From an uncultured bacterium (GTDB lineage Bacteria; Bacteroidota; Bacteroidia; Bacteroidales; Marinifilaceae): a stretch of DNA of 10,138 nt. Position numbers and translations under genes: made by a program. Below the pieces are notes generated by a model. It made no database searches. It was given only the letters and a program-made list of their open reading frames with translations, and was not told the DNA's origin. Shown here piece by piece: positions 7,248 to 10,138 of this stretch. The DNA is taken from contig CAJMQA010000109.1 of NCBI GenBank assembly GCA_905215395.1, positions 1 to 10,138 of the forward strand, read 5' to 3'. Numbering within the stretch: the first letter of the stretch is position 1; every line of letters begins with the position of its first letter.

Positions 7248-8384
7248 CCCTTCTTCCAGAATACTCCTGGGACATCCGATATTCATACGGCGGAATCCTT
7301 CGCCTTCCCGGCCGAACTCTTTACCGTCGTTCAATCCGATTTTACCTTTTTCCAGAAGCCGCTTACCGCACTCTTCATGAGAGAAGCCGGTATTCCTGAA
7401 ATCCAGCCATAACAAGAAAGAACCTTCCGGTTTGGCCACCCGGATATCCGGTAATTCCTGCCGAAAATACTCCAGAGCGAACTCTACATTTCCCTCCAAG
7501 TAGTGAACCATCTCTCCCAACCATTCTTCGCCATGCTGATAAGCAGCTTTCAAGGTGACATGTCCGAAAATATTTCCCAGATCCAGATGCAAAGCCAGTA
7601 ATTCCCGGTTATATGCTGCCAGAATCTCCGGATTAGAAGCAATCACCACAGAGTTCATCATTCCGGCAATATTGAATGTCTTACTCGGAGCCATAGCCGT
7701 CAAAGTACGGTCGGCAATGTCTTTGGAAACAGAGGCCATCATTGTATGCGGATTTCCGAATAAAGCTAAATCTGCATGGATCTCATCAGACACAATCATC
7801 ACATCATACCGGCAACATAACTCTCCTATCCTCTGTAACTCCTGTCTCGTCCAGACTCTTCCCACCGGATTGTGAGAATTACACAAAATCAGCATGCGGA
7901 CTCCTGTTTTTAGTTTTTCCTCAAAATCTTCCCAGTCAATCTGATATTTACCGGTTTCATCCTGCTTTAAAGAACTACATACCAATTCCCGTTGATTATC
8001 CTTTACCACAGAATGAAAAGGAGGATAAACAGGCGTCATGATCAATATCTTATCTCCTGCTTCAGTGAAAGCCCGGACAGAAATTGCCAAAGCCGTTACA
8101 ATCCCGGGACTAGTAGACAGCCAGGCCAAATCAGGCTCCCAATGATAACGTCTGCTCACCCAGTCTTTAAAAGCCAACTTCCCCTCCTCAGACCTGAAAG
8201 TATACCCAAAAATTCCCTGTTCACAGCATTTACGGGCAGCTTCTACCACTACCGGAGGAGATTGAAAATCCATATCTGCCACCCACATCGGCAAGATATC
8301 AGTACACCCGAAAACATCTGACAAACCATCATATTTTACACAATCAGTATTCCGGCGGTCAAGTATTTTATCAAAATCAAACAT
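7221..8384 (-). CDS. patB: MalY/PatB-family PLP-dependent cystathionine beta-lyase (aminotransferase fold)
   Basis: This 387-residue cytoplasmic enzyme belongs to fold-type I PLP enzymes of the MalY/PatB group, which split C-S bonds in cystathionine or cysteine to give thiol or H2S, pyruvate and ammonia. Visible signatures: the N-terminal WVADMDFQSPP (34-44), typical of this group; Y120, expected to stack on the cofactor; CNSHNPVGR (168-176) with Asn172; VSDEIHADL (198-206) with Asp200, which should contact the PLP ring nitrogen; APSKTFNIAG (232-241), where Lys235 should form the Schiff base; and RMNIGCPR (366-373) with a likely carboxylate-binding Arg366. Length and active site are complete. 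E. coli MalY also represses maltose genes by binding MalT, but nothing here suggests that role. The gene is a single unit, divergent from the transglycosylase gene by 84 bp, with its own -7 box. The symbol is a family assignment. Confidence 0.92.
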   Translation of the reverse strand: MFDFDKILDRRNTDCVKYDGLSDVFGCTDILPMWVADMDFQSPPVVVEAARKCCEQGIFGYTFRSEEGKLAFKDWVSRRYHWEPDLAWLSTSPGIVTALAISVRAFTEAGDKILIMTPVYPPFHSVVKDNQRELVCSSLKQDETGKYQIDWEDFEEKLKTGVRMLILCNSHNPVGRVWTRQELQRIGELCCRYDVMIVSDEIHADLALFGNPHTMMASVSKDIADRTLTAMAPSKTFNIAGMMNSVVIASNPEILAAYNRELLALHLDLGNIFGHVTLKAAYQHGEEWLGEMVHYLEGNVEFALEYFRQELPDIRVAKPEGSFLLWLDFRNTGFSHEECGKRLLEKGKIGLNDGKEFGREGEGFRRMNIGCPRSILEEGLKRIKKAF

Positions 8385-8406
8385 AGTAATATTTTTTTAT
8401 TCTCAA

Positions 8407-8437
8407 ATTGAAAATTGTAAGGAAACCCCTACCTTTG
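8407..8437 (+). promoter_or_regulatory. Bacteroidetes-type promoter for the lytic transglycosylase gene
   Basis: The -7 box TACCTTTG (8430-8437) is perfect and sits 19 bp after the near-consensus -33 box ATTG (8407-8410). The transcript would start near 8444 and carry a leader of about 25 nt. Confidence 0.7.
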
Positions 8438-8444
8438 TAACACA

Positions 8445-8452
8445 CAAATATA
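8445..8452 (-). promoter_or_regulatory. Minus-strand -7 box, candidate patB promoter
   Basis: On the minus strand this reads TATATTTG, a perfect TAnnTTTG box. A poor -33 candidate (TTTC on the minus strand, 8471-8474) lies 18 bp upstream. It would start transcription near 8438, giving patB a leader of about 54 nt, and it sits at the start point of the opposing promoter. Confidence 0.5.
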
Positions 8453-8468
8453 AATTTATAAATCGAAG

Positions 8469-9404
8469 ATGAAAAGCATAAAATTACTTATCTATATCTG
8501 TATTACCATTTCCCTGGCTAATATTTTTCTGATTTTTTGCTCTGCAAAGAAAATAGCCTCCCCGAAAGAGAACTTTCCTATTCAGGAAACTGCTTCATTC
8601 ACCTCCGCTTTTTCAGATGTCAGGATTCCGGAAACATTCTCTTTTGCCGGAGAAGAAGTACCTTTGAAGCGATGGGATATTCAGGAAGCATTGAGAAAAG
8701 AACTCATAGTAAATACCTATCTACATTCACATACGATACAAATATTGAAAACTGCTCCCCGGACATTCAGCATTATTGAACCGATCCTGAAAAAAAACGG
8801 CATTCCGGATGACTTTAAATATCTGGCTGTCATAGAAAGCCGTCTGGATCCTCAGGTCGTCTCCCCGGCCGGGGCAACAGGCGTCTGGCAAATCATGAAA
8901 AAGACAGCCCAGGAACTAGGCCTGGAAGTCAATGAAGAAGTCGACGAACGTTACCACCTGGAAAAATCTACAGAAGCAGCCTGTGCTTATCTGAAAAAAG
9001 CATATAACAAATTCGGTTCCTGGACCCTGGCAGCAGCTTCCTACAACGCTGGTTCCGCCATGCTATCCAAACAAATGGACATACAAAAGCAAAATGATTA
9101 CTACAATTTATTATTGGGAGAAGAAACCGAACGTTACGTATTCCGCATACTGGCTCTGAAGCAAATCATGAATCTTCCCCAACAATATAATTTCAATGTC
9201 AGCCAATTGTATCCTCTTGAAAAAACAGAGAAGATCGTTATTAATGGCCCGGTCAAAGATTGGGCTGATTTTGCCAAAGCTCATGGAATAACTTATAAAA
9301 CACTGAAACGTTTTAATCCCTGGCTCAGAAAAAGTAGTCTCCGGAATCCCCGGCATAAAACTTACGAAATCAGCATTCCTGTCAATAAAGACTTATACCA
9401 ATAA
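8469..9404 (+). CDS. Membrane-anchored lytic transglycosylase (GH23, MltD-like SLT domain)
   Basis: This 311-residue enzyme should cut the MurNAc-GlcNAc bond of peptidoglycan, leaving 1,6-anhydro-MurNAc ends. A hydrophobic segment (about 5-23) ends at Cys24. The lipobox would be LIFC, with an unusual Phe before Cys, so it is either a lipoprotein or a signal-anchored protein. The SLT domain spans about 103-235: IPDDFKYLAVIESRLDP (112-128) with catalytic Glu123, GATGVWQIM (135-143), AAASYNAG (188-195), and ERYVFRILALKQI (221-233), the helix that closes the fold in MltD-type enzymes. The C-terminal stretch (about 255-305, with AKAHGITYKTLKRFNPWL at 269-286) resembles a degenerate LysM repeat and could bind glycan strands; MltD usually has clearer LysM copies and is longer. 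It has its own promoter and ends in a terminator 10 bp after the stop, so it is a single-gene unit. Confidence 0.92.
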   Translation: MKSIKLLIYICITISLANIFLIFCSAKKIASPKENFPIQETASFTSAFSDVRIPETFSFAGEEVPLKRWDIQEALRKELIVNTYLHSHTIQILKTAPRTFSIIEPILKKNGIPDDFKYLAVIESRLDPQVVSPAGATGVWQIMKKTAQELGLEVNEEVDERYHLEKSTEAACAYLKKAYNKFGSWTLAAASYNAGSAMLSKQMDIQKQNDYYNLLLGEETERYVFRILALKQIMNLPQQYNFNVSQLYPLEKTEKIVINGPVKDWADFAKAHGITYKTLKRFNPWLRKSSLRNPRHKTYEISIPVNKDLYQ

Positions 9405-9414
9405 ATTCCAATAC

Positions 9415-9465
9415 AACGTTCGTCAAGCTGTCCCCCCAAAAACTCCAGCCTGACCAACGTTTTTT
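9415..9465 (+). terminator. Intrinsic terminator of the lytic transglycosylase gene
   Basis: The arms AACGTTCGTCAAGCTG (9415-9430) and CAGCCTGACCAACGTT (9446-9461) pair over 16 positions with two mismatches. They enclose a 15-nt loop containing six C and are followed by a short T run (9462-9465). The hairpin begins 10 bp after the TAA at 9402-9404. Confidence 0.8.
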
Positions 9466-9512
9466 CAAGACTTTCTGCTTTCCTTCCCATTTTCTGCAAA
9501 CAAGGCACACTA

Positions 9513-9543
9513 TTTGTTTATCGATTATTTGTTAGTACCTTCG
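9513..9543 (+). promoter_or_regulatory. Bacteroidetes-type promoter for the nucleoside kinase gene
   Basis: A perfect -33 TTTG (9513-9516) is followed after exactly 19 bp by TACCTTCG (9536-9543), a one-base variant of the -7 box. The leader would be about 20 nt. The inverted repeat TGTTAG/CTAACA (9530-9535 and 9544-9549) brackets the -7 box. Confidence 0.7.
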
Positions 9544-9569
9544 CTAACATATATAAAAGATTTAAATTT

Positions 9570-10138
9570 ATGAGTACAATCAATATTACCTGTGAGAATA
9601 CACAAAAAGAATATGAAATTCAGTTGGGGACAACGCTAAGAGACGCTAAAAAAATCATATTTCCCCGAAACCACCACAATATATTAGGAGCCCTGGTCAA
9701 CAACCAGTTACAAGATTTACAATATGTCATTATGAATCCGCTCCGGATAAATTTTATAGACATAACCACTTTAGATGGCTACAGTATTTATTCCCGTTCT
9801 TTGATTTTTGTACTTTTTCAAGCCGTATCACAACTGTGTCCTAAGAAAACCCTCAGGGCAGAGCACTTTATTTCCAATGGGATCTTTTGCCGTATCGCTA
9901 ATAAAGATGTCATACTGACCCCGGAGCTAATCGGTCAGTTTAAGACTAAAATGCAAGAGATCATACAAGCAGATTATCCCATTGTCCGGGAAGAAATCCC
10001 CACGGAAGAAGCCATAAGAATTTTCAAAAAAAGAGGTCTGAAAGACAAAGCCGATCTAATGACAACCAGAGGGAAATTATATACTTCTCTCTACTACCTG
10101 AGAGATCTTCCGGATTATTTTTATGGGACTTTAGCCCC
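9570..10138 (+). CDS. Bacteroidetes-type nucleoside (uridine-like) kinase with N-terminal TGS and tRNA-synthetase SAD-like domains, partial
   Basis: The reading frame from the ATG at 9570 is open for 189 codons and runs off the right edge. Residues about 3-66 form a beta-grasp TGS-like domain: INITC, then QLGTTLRDA, NILGALVNNQLQDL and INFIDITTLDG. Residues about 70-190 resemble the second additional domain (SAD) of threonyl-tRNA synthetase: YSIYSRSLIFVLFQAV (71-86), AEHFISNGIFCRI (97-109), LTPELIGQFKTKMQEII (116-132), EEAIRIFKKRGLKDKADL (146-163), then YYLRDLPDYFYG (175-186). This layout matches the roughly 550-residue Bacteroidetes proteins annotated 'nucleoside kinase', whose P-loop uridine-kinase-like domain would follow beyond the window. 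That domain is not seen here, so kinase activity is inferred from the family. A threonyl-tRNA synthetase is the alternative, but the divergent SAD region and the match to the kinase family argue against it. Confidence 0.82.
   Translation, partial: MSTINITCENTQKEYEIQLGTTLRDAKKIIFPRNHHNILGALVNNQLQDLQYVIMNPLRINFIDITTLDGYSIYSRSLIFVLFQAVSQLCPKKTLRAEHFISNGIFCRIANKDVILTPELIGQFKTKMQEIIQADYPIVREEIPTEEAIRIFKKRGLKDKADLMTTRGKLYTSLYYLRDLPDYFYGTLA

Noticed and set aside
7992..8321. Plus-strand open frames over patB, susC and susD, such as 608-790, 3596-3880 and 7992-8321
   Set aside because: They lie antisense to genes with strong family signatures, show no domain-like composition and have no promoter or leader of their own.
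1..10138. CRISPR arrays, tRNA/rRNA genes, transposases, toxin-antitoxin or defence genes
   Set aside because: No tandem direct repeats, tRNA-like cloverleaf or relevant protein motif was seen. All long frames are assigned to housekeeping or envelope families.

Overview
The window looks like chromosomal DNA of a gut-type Bacteroidales bacterium. It carries a SusC/SusD-type nutrient uptake pair, a surface-export type lipoprotein signal, promoters of the Bacteroidetes type (-7 TAnnTTTG, -33 TTTG) and the Bacteroidetes-specific TGS/SAD-nucleoside kinase. Base composition is moderately low in GC, with very AT-rich intergenic DNA. A genus near Odoribacter or Butyricimonas is a guess from general resemblance, not something the sequence proves.

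Layout. From 1 to 4146, on the minus strand, lies a two-gene operon: a complete SusC/RagA TonB-dependent transporter (787-4146), followed after 21 bp by the N-terminal 255 codons of its SusD/RagB-type lipoprotein partner, which runs off the left edge. A 439-bp AT-rich divergent region (4147-4585) holds two inverted copies of a 23-bp motif, one facing each gene and each about 137 bp from that gene's start codon. On the plus strand follow a short Omp85/BamA-like outer membrane barrel protein without POTRA domains (4586-5821) and a MATE-family multidrug/Na+ antiporter (5875-7224) with its own promoter. The MATE gene converges on a minus-strand MalY/PatB cystathionine beta-lyase-type aminotransferase (7221-8384); the two stop codons share the palindrome TTAA. 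Divergent from that, a MltD-like lytic transglycosylase (8469-9404) ends in a clear intrinsic terminator (9415-9465). A plus-strand nucleoside kinase gene, open to the right edge, starts at 9570 and shows only its TGS and tRNA-synthetase-SAD parts.

Function. Several products act at the cell envelope: nutrient import across the outer membrane (SusC/SusD), an outer membrane barrel protein, inner membrane efflux and peptidoglycan remodelling. PatB and the nucleoside kinase are cytoplasmic metabolic enzymes. Apart from susC-susD there is no strong operon, and each plus-strand gene has its own recognisable promoter. I do not see a defence system, mobile element with a transposase, CRISPR array or RNA gene. 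The least explained structures are the paired 23-bp motifs between susC and the barrel gene, and a compound palindrome that spans the MATE promoter and start codon.
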